A DNA stretch of 64,000 nt from Crocinitomicaceae bacterium (GCA_029254025.1 JAQWYK010000034.1:124001-188000), one strand, 5' to 3'; counted from the stretch's first letter, positions 41,825-51,749 are shown. Translations and numbers: made by a program. Notes: generated from the letters alone by a model not told the origin.

Positions 41825-43377
41825 TGGAAGCTATTCAAATTCAAGTTTTACCAGATGAACTCGCTAATGATCGTTTGATTCATGTCCGCGCCTTAGAGAA
41901 AGCAGGAGTGGAAATCGAGCATTTTCCTTTTTTTAAGGTTAAAAAACGGTCAATTGACGCACGTAAACGTCCAGTCCGCTATAATCTTTCCGTAGAACTA
42001 CTTAAAAATATTCCAACTTCAGATGAGCAGCTATTTGAACCAAAACCATTTAACGGAAAGACCGTGCATATTATTGGTGCTGGACCAGGTGGATTATTTG
42101 CGGCATTAAAAGCCCTCGAACTTGGCATTCGACCAATTATCTTTGAACGTGGAAAAGATGTGCGTTCACGTCGGCGCGACCTGGCCGTATTAAATAAAGA
42201 AGGTATCGTTAATCCCGAATCAAACTATTGCTATGGAGAAGGAGGAGCAGGTACTTACTCAGATGGCAAGCTATATACTCGCTCCAAAAAAAGAGGGGAC
42301 GTTTTAAAGTCACTACAATGGCTCGTTCATTTCGGCGCATCGCCGGATATACTTTTAGATGCTCATCCACACATTGGCACCAATAAACTACCTGATATTA
42401 TAACTGCTATCCGTGATGAAATTATCAAACACGGAGGTGAAGTCCACTTCGAGCATAAACTCACAGATATTCAACATGAACAGGGAACAATAACCTCAAT
42501 AACCATCAATGATTCGACAAATTTCCCCTGCGAACAATTAATTCTTGCTACTGGTCATTCAGCACGCGATATATTCGACATTCTTCATCGGAGAAAAATA
42601 AAAATTGTTGCAAAAGGTTTTGCACTCGGTGTGCGTATAGAGCATAATCAAGAGCTTATTGATCACATTCAATACCACGGTGAAAAGAGCAATGATTTAT
42701 TACCACCAGCGTCGTACAGCCTAGTGACTCAAGTCAACGGACGTGGTGTTTATTCCTTTTGTATGTGCCCTGGAGGGATTGTTGCACCCTGTGCGACCAA
42801 CCAAGAAGAGGTAGTTACCAACGGATGGTCACCTTCTAAGCGCAACAACCCTTATTCTAACTCTGGAATTGTAGTGAGTCTGTTACCGGAAGATTTGCCT
42901 GGTTACAGTGAAGATAACCCATTCAATTGCCTCGACTTTCAGAAAAGCGTAGAACATGCGTGTTGGGTTGCTGCAGGACAATCGCAAGCTGTTCCTGCAC
43001 AGCGTATGATTGATTTCGTTGAAGGAAAGCTCTCTAATGACCTCCCAAAGTCATCGTACCAGCCTGGAGTCGTTTCGGTAGATTTAAATACTATCCTACC
43101 ATCAATAATTGCTGACAGTTTAAAAACAGCATTTGTTGAATTTGGTAAAAAGATGAACGGATATTTCACTAATGAAGCCATCCTTCACGCTCCTGAGTCG
43201 CGCACATCATCCCCTATTTCCATCCCACGGCATAAAGAAACCTACGAACATGTCGAAATTAAAGGACTTTATCCGTGTGCAGAAGGTGCAGGTTATGCAG
43301 GCGGCATTATTTCTGCTGCTGTAGACGGGATGAACTGTATGGAGGCTATATGGCATAAATCCAATCTATCAGAGTGA
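41824..43377 (+). CDS. FAD-dependent dehydrogenase (COG2509 type)
   Basis: A 517-residue flavoprotein. After an N-terminal ferredoxin-like domain of about 80 residues (LPDELANDRLIHVRALEKAG) comes a Rossmann-type FAD site HIIGAGPGGLFAALKALELG and the block NYCYGEGGAGTYSDGKLYTR. The C-terminal domain includes LILATGHSARD and EGAGYAGGIISAAVDG. The family is widespread and uncharacterised; it may reduce or dehydrogenate an unknown substrate. It sits between porT and a transglutaminase-like gene and overlaps both, giving tight coupling. Confidence 0.88.
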   Translation: MEAIQIQVLPDELANDRLIHVRALEKAGVEIEHFPFFKVKKRSIDARKRPVRYNLSVELLKNIPTSDEQLFEPKPFNGKTVHIIGAGPGGLFAALKALELGIRPIIFERGKDVRSRRRDLAVLNKEGIVNPESNYCYGEGGAGTYSDGKLYTRSKKRGDVLKSLQWLVHFGASPDILLDAHPHIGTNKLPDIITAIRDEIIKHGGEVHFEHKLTDIQHEQGTITSITINDSTNFPCEQLILATGHSARDIFDILHRRKIKIVAKGFALGVRIEHNQELIDHIQYHGEKSNDLLPPASYSLVTQVNGRGVYSFCMCPGGIVAPCATNQEEVVTNGWSPSKRNNPYSNSGIVVSLLPEDLPGYSEDNPFNCLDFQKSVEHACWVAAGQSQAVPAQRMIDFVEGKLSNDLPKSSYQPGVVSVDLNTILPSIIADSLKTAFVEFGKKMNGYFTNEAILHAPESRTSSPISIPRHKETYEHVEIKGLYPCAEGAGYAGGIISAAVDGMNCMEAIWHKSNLSE

Positions 43378-43379
43378 CT

Positions 43380-44021
43380 ATGGACGAGTTTTTAACACCA
43401 ACTTCCTTCCTAGACTTTGAAACGCCGGAATTCAACGCTTATGTTCAGCCCTTCCTAGAGATAACAGACAACTCCGAACGCGCAATAGCTCTATACAATC
43501 ACGTACGAGATTCATTTTTGTACGATCCATTTCATTTAGACCTGCGACCAGCAGCACTAAAAGCTTCCTCCATAATTCTAAATAAACGTGCATGGTGTGT
43601 TGAAAAAGCAATTGTTCTAGCCACGTCATTTCGTGCCGCAGGCATACCTTCAAAACTGGGATACGGAACTGTAATTAATCACATCGGTGTTGAGAAACTC
43701 ACGGCAATTTTAAAACGAAAAGAAATCGTCTTCCACGGATACGTTGAGGCCTTCTTAAATAATCAATGGGTAAAATGCACTCCCGCCTTTGACCCTTACG
43801 TTTGTAGAATTTCAGGAGTACCAATCCTCAACTGGGATGGACAAACGGACGCACTGTTTCAGGCTTATAAGGGAGACCAGCAATTCATGGAATACATTCA
43901 CTTTTATGGTGAATTTGCCGATGTTCCGATTGAACTCATGAATGCAGAAATGAAAAAATACTATCCTCACCTCTTCGAAAAAAATTACAATTCACGTAGC
44001 TTCTCCTTCTTTCATTTGTAG
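43380..44021 (+). CDS. Transglutaminase-like domain protein
   Basis: A 213-residue cytosolic protein with the transglutaminase/cysteine protease core: NKRAWCVEKAIVLATSFRAA (Cys), FHGYVEAFL (His) and CTPAFD (Asp). The set of three is in the expected order and spacing. Such proteins may be peptidases or amidases. The upstream GTG 43374 overlaps the previous stop and would add two residues; ATG 43380 is preferred. Confidence 0.85.
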   Translation: MDEFLTPTSFLDFETPEFNAYVQPFLEITDNSERAIALYNHVRDSFLYDPFHLDLRPAALKASSIILNKRAWCVEKAIVLATSFRAAGIPSKLGYGTVINHIGVEKLTAILKRKEIVFHGYVEAFLNNQWVKCTPAFDPYVCRISGVPILNWDGQTDALFQAYKGDQQFMEYIHFYGEFADVPIELMNAEMKKYYPHLFEKNYNSRSFSFFHL

Positions 44022-44105
44022 TTATTAACAATCGACCTTTAAGTTATCAACATTTTTTGTAACCTCCCTCATTTTCTTACGTATTGAGTCTAAAGTAATG
44101 TGGTT

Positions 44106-45020
44106 ATGAAATTGTTTTCCGTTATTTTTATCGCAGTTATTAGTTCTTCAATTAGCTGGGCTACTGGAAAATATACAGTTGAGCAGTATATCGAAACTTG
44201 GAGTGAAACAGCTGTGAATCAAATGGTAGAACATGGGATTCCTGCAAGTGTAACTCTAGCGCAAGGAATTCTTGAGAGTTCTTACGGCAACTCTTACCTT
44301 GCCAGAAATGGGAATAATCACTTTGGAATTAAGTGTCACGATTGGACAGGCCCTACCATACATAAAGATGATGACACTAAAAATGAGTGCTTTCGAAAAT
44401 ACAAAGACGCCAAAGACTCGTACACTGATCATAGCTTGTTTCTTACCACAAGAAGCCGTTACGCTGAGCTATTTACTTTAGACAAAATAGACTACAGTGC
44501 TTGGGCGAAAGGTTTAAAAAAGGCGGGGTACGCTACCAATCCAAAATACGATAAATTGATTATTGAGCTCATTGAAAAACATCAATTGATGCAATTCGAT
44601 CAGCAAGGTCTACTGATTGAACCGGCTCCAGTTAATATAAAAATTGACCCTGATTACATTGCTGATAATTCGGATAAAAGGAAAATTCTAGTCAATGCAA
44701 ATAGAACAAAATATATCATTGCACAGGAAGGCGACACATATTACCGCATAGCATCGGAGTTCGGATTAACAATTCGTCAACTCCACCGCTACAACGATTT
44801 TCCAAAATCGAAAACGACTCTATCCACTGGAGATTTTATTTATCTAATGCCGAAAGCGAATAAGTCTAAAGCCACTGCGAAAATAAAAGTTGAAGAAGAG
44901 AAATCTTTATGGATAGTTAGTCAAGAATACGGAATAAAATTGAAGTCTTTAATGGACAGAAATAATATCACTTCAGCCGATGCGCTGTTAGCCAGTGGTG
45001 ACGTAATCATCCTCAGATAG
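44106..45020 (+). CDS. Exported glucosaminidase with two LysM domains
   Basis: From ATG 44106 the protein is 304 residues with signal peptide (ending SSISWA). The catalytic domain (about 25-165) is of the mannosyl-glycoprotein endo-beta-N-acetylglucosaminidase type used in peptidoglycan hydrolysis: SVTLAQGILESSYGNSYLA (Glu), NHFGIKC, and YADHSLF-like SYTDHSLFL with SRYAELF. Two LysM repeats follow (about 196-245 and 258-304), binding glycan. It is a cell-wall hydrolase. GTG 44100 would add two residues. Confidence 0.93.
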   Translation: MKLFSVIFIAVISSSISWATGKYTVEQYIETWSETAVNQMVEHGIPASVTLAQGILESSYGNSYLARNGNNHFGIKCHDWTGPTIHKDDDTKNECFRKYKDAKDSYTDHSLFLTTRSRYAELFTLDKIDYSAWAKGLKKAGYATNPKYDKLIIELIEKHQLMQFDQQGLLIEPAPVNIKIDPDYIADNSDKRKILVNANRTKYIIAQEGDTYYRIASEFGLTIRQLHRYNDFPKSKTTLSTGDFIYLMPKANKSKATAKIKVEEEKSLWIVSQEYGIKLKSLMDRNNITSADALLASGDVIILR

Positions 45021-45059
45021 TAATTCATCTGTTTTTGAGGTTTTGTTTGTTGTTATGTT

Positions 45060-45087
45060 AAAATCTGCTCCTAGAGCGGATTTTTTT
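45060..45087 (+). terminator. Terminator after the LysM glucosaminidase gene
   Basis: Inverted repeat 45061-45070 with 45074-45083 (one G-U pair, loop CTA) and a T-run to 45087. Confidence 0.8.
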
Positions 45088-45217
45088 ATTTCGAACTTAT
45101 GAATTCTTGGAATCTTATATTGAATAAATCGGATATATTCACACCTCCAATTTGAACAAAACAACACATTCGTCAATTTTTTTTTAGATATTTGTTTGCT
45201 CATACAATACAATTCCT

Positions 45218-46753
45218 ATGAAGCCAAGTAATGAGTTGTTCATGTTGATAAAGTCTCTGAATAAATCCGAAAAACGATTTTTCAAACTATCCTCAACCAT
45301 TCAGGCTGGAGACAAGAATTATTTGCGCATATTCGATTTTGTCGACAAACAGGAAGAGTACGATGAGGAAGCACTCAAGGTTGCCTTTCAAAATGAAACC
45401 TTTATTAAGCACCTGCCTTCTGAGAAAAATCACTTGTATAAGCTGATTTTAAAAAGTCTAAGATCGTATTATGGCGAACAATCAATTTCTAGTATTTTAA
45501 AACAAGAAATAAAAAACATTGAAATACTCTATGCAAAGGCGCTTTATAAGGAATGTGGAAAATTTTTAATTCGCGCAAAAAAGCAAGCGCGAGAATATGA
45601 AAAATTCTACTACCTCTTCGAATTAATCGAATGGGAAAAAAAGTTGATTGAGGAGTCATACGAATCTGGGAATTTTGAGGCTAACCTCAACGATCTCATT
45701 GAAGAAGAGACACAAGTAATAGAACAACTCAGAAATTTAGCCGAATATCAAATCCTATATTCCAAAATCAATTATATTTTCCGAAGTGGCGTATTTACTA
45801 AGAATAGTGCAGAGAGAGAAGTAGTGGACTCAATTGCAGATAATCACCTCATAAAAGGTAAAAATACTGCTCTTTCTACTCGAGCCGCTTCTATTTGTTA
45901 TTACATTAAAGGGTTGTGTGCCGCCACAAATAGAAACTACCAAGATAGCTATGTATTCTTTAATCGAACGCGTGAAATACTAGACCATCACCCTAAATTA
46001 AAATTGGATCTTGGAAAGCGCTACTTGCTAACCTTATTCCATTTGGTAAAGTGTTACATCGACGATCGTAATTACGACCTCGCTCAACAAACTATTGACG
46101 AAATAAAAGCTTTGTCCGAACAAAAAGGATTTCAATCTACAGACCTTATCGTAAAGATCAGTACCCTCTATTTCAGTGAACAATTGAACTTGCTTAATAT
46201 GAAAGGGGACTTTGGACTAGCAGTCAAATTCATTGAGGACATTCAAGAGGACATAAACCGATTAGGTGACAAAATAAGCAAAGAACAACGGCTTAAATTA
46301 TTATTCAACTCAGCATATTCCTATTTTGGAAATGAAGATTATAAGCGCTGTCTTCATTTGATTAATACCATTTTGAACGATAATGAATCTACGCTTCGAC
46401 AGGATATTTTTGGTTTCTCTCGACTCCTGAATCTTCTTGTTCATCTCGAGTTAGAAAATTTTGACTTCCTAGAATATGAGATCAAGTCAACAAATCGATT
46501 TTTTAATAAAATTCAGCGGGACAATCAAATTGAAAGCTTCCTGATAAAAAATGTTCGACGATTAATAAAAACTCAAGATGATCTTGGTCGTAATGATATA
46601 TATGAAAATATGTATGTTGACCTCAACGAAATCCTAGAGGATAATAATGAACGTGTTATTCTAGAATACTTCGATATTTTAGCTTGGGTATATTCTAAAA
46701 TAAAAGATATACCCTTAGGAAAAGCGATAAAATACGAACTGGAACATTCTTAA
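45218..46753 (+). CDS. Conserved helical-repeat protein of unknown function
   Basis: A 511-residue soluble protein starting MKPSNELFMLIKSLNKSEKR, almost entirely alpha-helical and rich in Lys, Glu, Tyr and Leu. Pairs of helices in the central and C-terminal parts (for example NYDLAQQTIDEIKALSEQKG, EDYKRCLHLINTILNDNEST) look like TPR-type repeats. Proteins with this N-terminal pattern are familiar in Bacteroidota but no function is assigned. There is no signal peptide or membrane helix. Its stop codon overlaps that of the convergent FadL-like gene by four bases. Confidence 0.75.
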   Translation: MKPSNELFMLIKSLNKSEKRFFKLSSTIQAGDKNYLRIFDFVDKQEEYDEEALKVAFQNETFIKHLPSEKNHLYKLILKSLRSYYGEQSISSILKQEIKNIEILYAKALYKECGKFLIRAKKQAREYEKFYYLFELIEWEKKLIEESYESGNFEANLNDLIEEETQVIEQLRNLAEYQILYSKINYIFRSGVFTKNSAEREVVDSIADNHLIKGKNTALSTRAASICYYIKGLCAATNRNYQDSYVFFNRTREILDHHPKLKLDLGKRYLLTLFHLVKCYIDDRNYDLAQQTIDEIKALSEQKGFQSTDLIVKISTLYFSEQLNLLNMKGDFGLAVKFIEDIQEDINRLGDKISKEQRLKLLFNSAYSYFGNEDYKRCLHLINTILNDNESTLRQDIFGFSRLLNLLVHLELENFDFLEYEIKSTNRFFNKIQRDNQIESFLIKNVRRLIKTQDDLGRNDIYENMYVDLNEILEDNNERVILEYFDILAWVYSKIKDIPLGKAIKYELEHS

Positions 46754-48222
46754 AAAGTGGCTGTCATGGATACCAGAAAGTGATGCATCCATGATATAAA
46801 TAATGTTCGATTCTCCAACTGAGAAGGATCGAATGCATAATAGTCGTAGTTTAAATTTGCTAATCGGTAAGCAATATCAACATTCAAATTTTTAACCCTC
46901 CAACCCACACCTGCTGAAACAGTTTGGTTAACTCTCGTCACATTGCCAATGGTAGATTTAAAAGGCTGAGGGAGGAACGCATATCCACCTCGCAAGAATA
47001 CATCCCGTAAAACCATGTATTCCATTCCTACGCGCGTATTCAAAACAGAGCGATACTGTGCCTGCACTTCACTATTTTCAATCGCAAAATCGTATCCTCC
47101 AAAATTCTCTAAGGAAGAATTCAATCTTCCACGCTTAAAATCAACATACTCAACGTCGATATTTAGTGCCCCACGATAATTCAATACATATGCGCATGAA
47201 GTCCTTAATTTCATTGGTGTTCTCAAGTTGTATGAATAACGTCCTTCATACAAAAATTGAGGGTCAATTTCTAAGGTTCCAAAATCGTGACGTGCCGTCA
47301 TATCTGCCGTCCATGTATCTTCGAAACTAATAAATGTTGGAGATTCATAAGAAATCCCCATTCGAACAAAATCCACAGGCAAATAAAGAACACCTAGTTT
47401 TATATTAAATCCTGTTCCAGCTGTTTCTTGCCAGTACATGTAATCAAATTCCCTCAACGAAACCCCAGTAGTATCAAGCAGCCGTTCATTATGAGTGTAC
47501 TCTTCGTTATACCGGATTCGCCGAATCCCTAGTGAAGCACCGTAGTAAAGTTGGTTCATATAGTTTTCACTGTACCCGATATGAAAATCTCCCATACCTC
47601 CAGAGGTAGCAATATCCCGATTATGGTACATGTCACCCGCTGTTAGGCGTGACTCATACTCCCCTGTTCCAGCATTATAGTCTAACGCATAAACGTCATA
47701 AGCCAGTCCCGTTGTAAATGGGCGGTCTGTATATATAAAGTCTGGAGAAATCCCAGATCCCATATTCGCAAAAACATCGAGCAAACTGTAAAAATTCTGG
47801 CCTTCATAACGTTGGTTGAAATCGAAGGACTTTAAGCGGCTGTAACCAATGCTCAACTGACGATACATAACACCTTTATTTTCGTTACTCGCATCTGAGG
47901 TAAACACAACACCAAAAACACCAGGTTTGAAAGAGTTCTTAAGCGCTCTTGACGAAGTACCATTGTATTCCCCTCTAGTAGCAACCAGTAAATTCCCAAG
48001 GCTAAATGAAAAATGGGAGCCAGAAAATCGCGCCATTCCTGCTGGGTTAATTTGAATGGCACTAAAATCAGCACCTAATGCCCCGAAAGAACTCGCCATA
48101 GCCTCGAACCGTGCGGAGCCGAACATATCCGTCGTACTATACCGAAGTACATCAGTCTCGTTCTGAGACCAAGAGGAAAAGGTCAATATAACGTACAGAA
48201 GGGTATAGAATGATATCTTCAT
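46750..48222 (-). CDS. OmpP1/FadL/TodX-family outer-membrane protein
   Basis: A 490-residue protein with a signal peptide (ending TFSSWSQ) and a 14-strand barrel pattern. The start RYSTTDMFGSARFEAMASSF and GALGADFSAIQINPAGMARF is the conserved FadL-like plug-and-first-strand segment of Bacteroidota homologues. These proteins take up long-chain fatty acids or aromatic hydrocarbons across the outer membrane. It follows the Ser/Gly-rich lipoprotein gene on the same strand by 31 bases and ends in an aromatic residue (Phe), as outer-membrane barrels do. Confidence 0.82.
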   Translation of the reverse strand: MKISFYTLLYVILTFSSWSQNETDVLRYSTTDMFGSARFEAMASSFGALGADFSAIQINPAGMARFSGSHFSFSLGNLLVATRGEYNGTSSRALKNSFKPGVFGVVFTSDASNENKGVMYRQLSIGYSRLKSFDFNQRYEGQNFYSLLDVFANMGSGISPDFIYTDRPFTTGLAYDVYALDYNAGTGEYESRLTAGDMYHNRDIATSGGMGDFHIGYSENYMNQLYYGASLGIRRIRYNEEYTHNERLLDTTGVSLREFDYMYWQETAGTGFNIKLGVLYLPVDFVRMGISYESPTFISFEDTWTADMTARHDFGTLEIDPQFLYEGRYSYNLRTPMKLRTSCAYVLNYRGALNIDVEYVDFKRGRLNSSLENFGGYDFAIENSEVQAQYRSVLNTRVGMEYMVLRDVFLRGGYAFLPQPFKSTIGNVTRVNQTVSAGVGWRVKNLNVDIAYRLANLNYDYYAFDPSQLENRTLFISWMHHFLVSMTATF

Positions 48223-48253
48223 TCAAGTGATAATTGAGTGATTCAAAAAAATA

Positions 48254-49306
48254 CTAACGTCTTCCTCCACTGCGAGATGAGGAGCTCGATGAACCTCTAG
48301 AGCCTCCAGAGCTTCCAGAGCTTCTCGTAGAAGAACTTCCCGAACTAAACCCAGAACTTCTTGAACTTGAACTTGAACTAAATCCTAACCGAGAAGAGCT
48401 GTTGGTCGGACTAGAAAAAGAACCGCGTGAAGCGTTAGAGGAGGATCCTGCATGAGAACCGGTAAATGTACTTGAACTTGATCGACTACTTGCATTTCTT
48501 CGATCATACGTGCTCGTCGTAACACCTGAATTACGCGCAGTCTGACTTGGTCGGTAAGCCGCACTAGTCCTTGAGGCAGGTATAGAAAGGGACGCCGACA
48601 TGGCAGCACCACGAAGTTGATGGTCTACTGTCGAAGAACTACGCACACCCTGATTATTGACAGTAGTAGGGCGAACGTACTCTCGCGTATCAACCACTCT
48701 GCGGTTCAGTGCTTGTTCATTTGATTTCGGTGACAATTCATTTGAAGCTTTGGAGTTAAAATTATCTGAAGGTCTCGGAGCTTTCAAGTATCCAGATTGA
48801 ACTGAACTTTTCATAGTTTCTGGATATGCACTTGAACGCGCAGATGATGAACTTAATGACCCTCTTGGACCGCAATAGGTAGGCCCGTCATGGGTAGATG
48901 ACCAGAGACTATTGTTTCCACCGAAGAAGCCTCCGTTCTTGTAATAATTTCCGTAACCGTAATTATTTCCGAAAACACTGTTCCATCCGTTGTTCCACCC
49001 ATTCCCACCAAAAGGTGCATATGGATTGTAGAACGGAGAGTACATACCTCCGAAGTTCCCTCCATACACTCCACTTCCTAAACCTAAAAACATTCTAGGT
49101 GCATTATTATTCCTGTTAACAAACTGCCCTTCACGACCCGCGCGAAAATTATTAAACGTAGTTGGATCATTTGCATCACCATCCAACACCACGGCAGAAG
49201 GCTTTTGAAGATACACATCATTGTCTGATATCATTCCGTATTGTGCACACGAAAAAAGAAACCAACTCAGCGTAGATAAGTAAATGATATTTTTAAAACT
49301 CTTCAT
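48254..49306 (-). CDS. Ser/Gly/Arg-rich lipoprotein
   Basis: A 350-residue protein with a lipoprotein signal ending WFLFSC (Cys20). The middle (about 75-145) is a Gly/Asn/Tyr-rich stretch with repeated GNN, GWN and GYG-type units; the second half is dominated by Ser with Arg and Gly (SSSRSS-type runs) and ends RSGGRR. Such low complexity is like matrix, adhesin or filament proteins. The N-terminal segment (SDNDVYLQKPSAV) is less repetitive. It lies upstream of the FadL-like gene and probably forms an operon with it. Function unknown. Confidence 0.78.
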   Translation of the reverse strand: MKSFKNIIYLSTLSWFLFSCAQYGMISDNDVYLQKPSAVVLDGDANDPTTFNNFRAGREGQFVNRNNNAPRMFLGLGSGVYGGNFGGMYSPFYNPYAPFGGNGWNNGWNSVFGNNYGYGNYYKNGGFFGGNNSLWSSTHDGPTYCGPRGSLSSSSARSSAYPETMKSSVQSGYLKAPRPSDNFNSKASNELSPKSNEQALNRRVVDTREYVRPTTVNNQGVRSSSTVDHQLRGAAMSASLSIPASRTSAAYRPSQTARNSGVTTSTYDRRNASSRSSSSTFTGSHAGSSSNASRGSFSSPTNSSSRLGFSSSSSSRSSGFSSGSSSTRSSGSSGGSRGSSSSSSRSGGRR

Positions 49307-49365
49307 AGTGATGAATAATTGTTATAAAGTTACGAATATATCGTCAGACGGGCAAAGCATTTTTG

Positions 49366-49373
49366 TATTTTTG
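49366..49373 (+). promoter_or_regulatory. -7 element before proS
   Basis: TATTTTTG; predicted leader of about 70 bases. No clear -33 element. Confidence 0.45.
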
Positions 49374-49447
49374 CAAACACGCGTTGACAATTACAACGAT
49401 CCGATAAAATATATAATTAACTAAAAATTAACAAATACTATACCAAG

Positions 49448-50920
49448 ATGTCTCAAAAGTACACAACACGCGCAGAGGACTATTCCAAGTGGTACAACGA
49501 ACTAGTTAATAGGGCGGATCTTGCAGAGCACTCTGACGTCCGCGGCTGTATGGTAATCAAACCGTATGGTTATGCGATTTGGGAAAAAATGAAAGATATT
49601 CTAGATAAGAAATTCAAGGAAACAGGACATTCCAATGCTTATTTCCCGCTTTTCATTCCAAAATCATATTTGAGCAAAGAAGCAAAACATGTCGAAGGAT
49701 TTGCGAAAGAATGTGCCGTAGTTACACATTACCGACTAATGAATGATGAAGATGGAAATGTTGTAGTTGATCCGTCTGCTAAATTAGAGGAGGAACTAAT
49801 TGTTCGCCCAACTTCAGAAACTATTATTTGGAATTCGTACAAAAATTGGATCCATTCTTATCGTGATTTACCCATACTTATTAATCAATGGGCAAATGTG
49901 GTCCGTTGGGAAATGAGAACTCGGTTATTTTTGAGAACTGCTGAATTCCTATGGCAAGAGGGGCATACTGCGCATGCCACAAAACAAGAAGCTGTCGAAG
50001 AGGCAGAACAAATGCTACACGTGTATGCTGATTTTGCCGAACAATATATGGCAATGCCAGTGGTCAAGGGAGTGAAATCTCCTTCTGAGCGTTTCGCTGG
50101 TGCAGAGGAGACCTACTGTATTGAAGCGCTAATGCAAGATGGAAAGGCATTACAAGCCGGAACTTCTCATTTCTTAGGTCAAAATTTCGCGAAAGCATTT
50201 GACGTAAAATTTGCGGATAAAGAAGGTAGTCTAGAGTACGTTTGGGCAACCTCTTGGGGGGTTAGTACACGATTAATGGGAGCGCTAATCATGACTCATT
50301 CAGACGATGAAGGTCTAGTTTTGCCTCCTACCTTAGCCCCTATTCAAGTCGCTATTGTGCCGATATACAAAGGAGAGGAACAACTCAATGCCATTTCTGA
50401 TCGCGTAGCAACGTTAACAAGTGAACTTCGCTCCAAAGGAATTAGTGTGAAATATGATGACGACGATAACCGTAGACCTGGATGGAAATTCGCTGAATAT
50501 GAAACTAAAGGAGTCCCAATTCGTGTTGCCATTGGTCAGCGTGACTTGGATAACAACAAAGCGGAAGTAACTCGACGTGACAAGAAAGAGAAAAAGAGTG
50601 TCGACTGGGAAGGTATTGCAGACTATATTGAACAATTGCTAGAGGATATTCAGTCCAATTTATACAATAAGGCTCTTGCTTACCGAAGTGAACACATTAC
50701 CGAAGTCAATTCTTACGAAGAGTTCAAAGACGTTCTCTCCACAAAAGGAGGATTTATTTCCGCACATTGGGACGGAACGGAGGAGACAGAGGACAAAATC
50801 AAGGAGGAGACGAAGGCAACCATTCGTTGTATTCCTTTGGACAGAACAGAAGAGACGGGTGAATGTATCATCACCGGAAAACCGTCAAAAGGACGTGTAC
50901 TTTTTGCCAAAGCATATTAA
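49448..50920 (+). CDS. proS: Prolyl-tRNA synthetase (short, eukaryote/archaea-like type)
   Basis: A 490-residue class II synthetase of the short ProS group without an editing domain. Motif 2 [33 protein letters not shown] and the motif 3 region [14 protein letters not shown] are clear, as is the anticodon-binding domain (VAIVPIYKG onwards). It charges tRNA-Pro. Length and order match the Bacteroidota enzyme. The next gene begins 1 base after its stop. Confidence 0.96.
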   Translation: MSQKYTTRAEDYSKWYNELVNRADLAEHSDVRGCMVIKPYGYAIWEKMKDILDKKFKETGHSNAYFPLFIPKSYLSKEAKHVEGFAKECAVVTHYRLMNDEDGNVVVDPSAKLEEELIVRPTSETIIWNSYKNWIHSYRDLPILINQWANVVRWEMRTRLFLRTAEFLWQEGHTAHATKQEAVEEAEQMLHVYADFAEQYMAMPVVKGVKSPSERFAGAEETYCIEALMQDGKALQAGTSHFLGQNFAKAFDVKFADKEGSLEYVWATSWGVSTRLMGALIMTHSDDEGLVLPPTLAPIQVAIVPIYKGEEQLNAISDRVATLTSELRSKGISVKYDDDDNRRPGWKFAEYETKGVPIRVAIGQRDLDNNKAEVTRRDKKEKKSVDWEGIADYIEQLLEDIQSNLYNKALAYRSEHITEVNSYEEFKDVLSTKGGFISAHWDGTEETEDKIKEETKATIRCIPLDRTEETGECIITGKPSKGRVLFAKAY

Positions 50921-50921
50921 T

Positions 50922-51599
50922 ATGATTGAAAAAAAGAATCTAGCTCAACTACTCGAGAAACAATCGCTTCTTAAGCAAGATGTATACGAAGTTACAAAAG
51001 ATACCTTCGGAAAAATGAAGACATTTCTTTCTAAGGAGATTGACGAGTTCCGAGGACTCATTCCTGATGAACGTGTTCGCTTAAGCGTAATCGATAAAGG
51101 TGATTTTGAAATACAAGCTTATGTAGGAAGCGACCTGCTTGTATTTCACATGCACACTAACGTTTTTAGCTTTCCAAAAGAACACAGCATTTGGAAGACC
51201 TCATATGTAGAGGAAGATGACTCGCGTGCATACTGCGGAATTATCAATATTTATAACTTTTTAGCGGACTCTTTCTTACAAGATCGACTGAACGATTCAG
51301 GTTATTTGATTGGACGAATTTTCGTGAATAAAGACAATCATTTTTTCATAGAGGGCCAAGGCCAATTAGGTACGCAGTTCCGAAACTTTATTAACGGCGA
51401 ATTAAATGCCGAACACTTCTGTCAAATTATTCGGCACGCTATTCATCACTCGGTCAAATTTGACCTTCTCACCCCACCCTATGATATGGTTAACTATGTC
51501 AGCGTTGGAGACATGAAAATGATGAGTTCCTCTTTGAATTTAAAAACCGCTAAACGACTGGGATTCAGATTTAGTAATGAAAATGATGAAATAATTTAA
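50922..51599 (+). CDS. Hypothetical protein downstream of proS
   Basis: From ATG 50922 the protein is 225 residues: a helical front (KNLAQLLEKQSLLKQDVYEV) and an alpha/beta domain with DERVRLSVIDKGDFEIQAYV, FHMHTNVFSF and IGRIFVNKDNHFFIEGQGQL. There is no signal peptide. It is conserved-looking in related bacteria but has no assigned role. The reading frame is open further upstream (to 50676), where it overlaps proS in another frame and codes for a run of arginines; that part is rejected. Tight coupling to proS suggests cotranscription. Confidence 0.7.
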   Translation: MIEKKNLAQLLEKQSLLKQDVYEVTKDTFGKMKTFLSKEIDEFRGLIPDERVRLSVIDKGDFEIQAYVGSDLLVFHMHTNVFSFPKEHSIWKTSYVEEDDSRAYCGIINIYNFLADSFLQDRLNDSGYLIGRIFVNKDNHFFIEGQGQLGTQFRNFINGELNAEHFCQIIRHAIHHSVKFDLLTPPYDMVNYVSVGDMKMMSSSLNLKTAKRLGFRFSNENDEII

Positions 51600-51617
51600 T
51601 TTTTTTTTCGCATTTCT

Positions 51618-51648
51618 TTTGCCGTGACTGAAATTCAAATTATATTTG
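51618..51648 (+). promoter_or_regulatory. Promoter of the tRNA-Glu pair
   Basis: TTTG (51618-51621), 19-base spacer, TATATTTG (51641-51648): a full match, about 30 bases before the first tRNA. Confidence 0.8.
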
Positions 51649-51677
51649 CACTCCGATTTTTGAAATAATAAAATTAC

Positions 51678-51749
51678 GGCCCATTCGTCTAGTGGTTAGG
51701 ACGCCAGGTTTTCATCCTGGAAACAGGAGTTCGATTCTCCTATGGGCTA
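51678..51749 (+). tRNA. tRNA-Glu (anticodon TTC), copy 1
   Basis: A 72-base cloverleaf: acceptor GGCCCAT/ATGGGCT, anticodon arm CCAGG-TTTTCAT-CCTGG, T loop TTCGATT, discriminator A. Anticodon TTC reads GAA/GAG. CCA is not encoded. Confidence 0.95.

Noticed and set aside
48385-49098. Several open frames on both strands inside the Ser/Gly-rich lipoprotein gene
   Set aside because: They arise from the repetitive codons of the real gene and encode low-complexity peptides without motifs.
50676-50921. Upstream extension of the gene 50922-51599 with a run of arginines
   Set aside because: It lies inside proS in another frame and its Arg/Glu-rich translation is typical of a shadow; the ATG at 50922 directly follows the proS stop.
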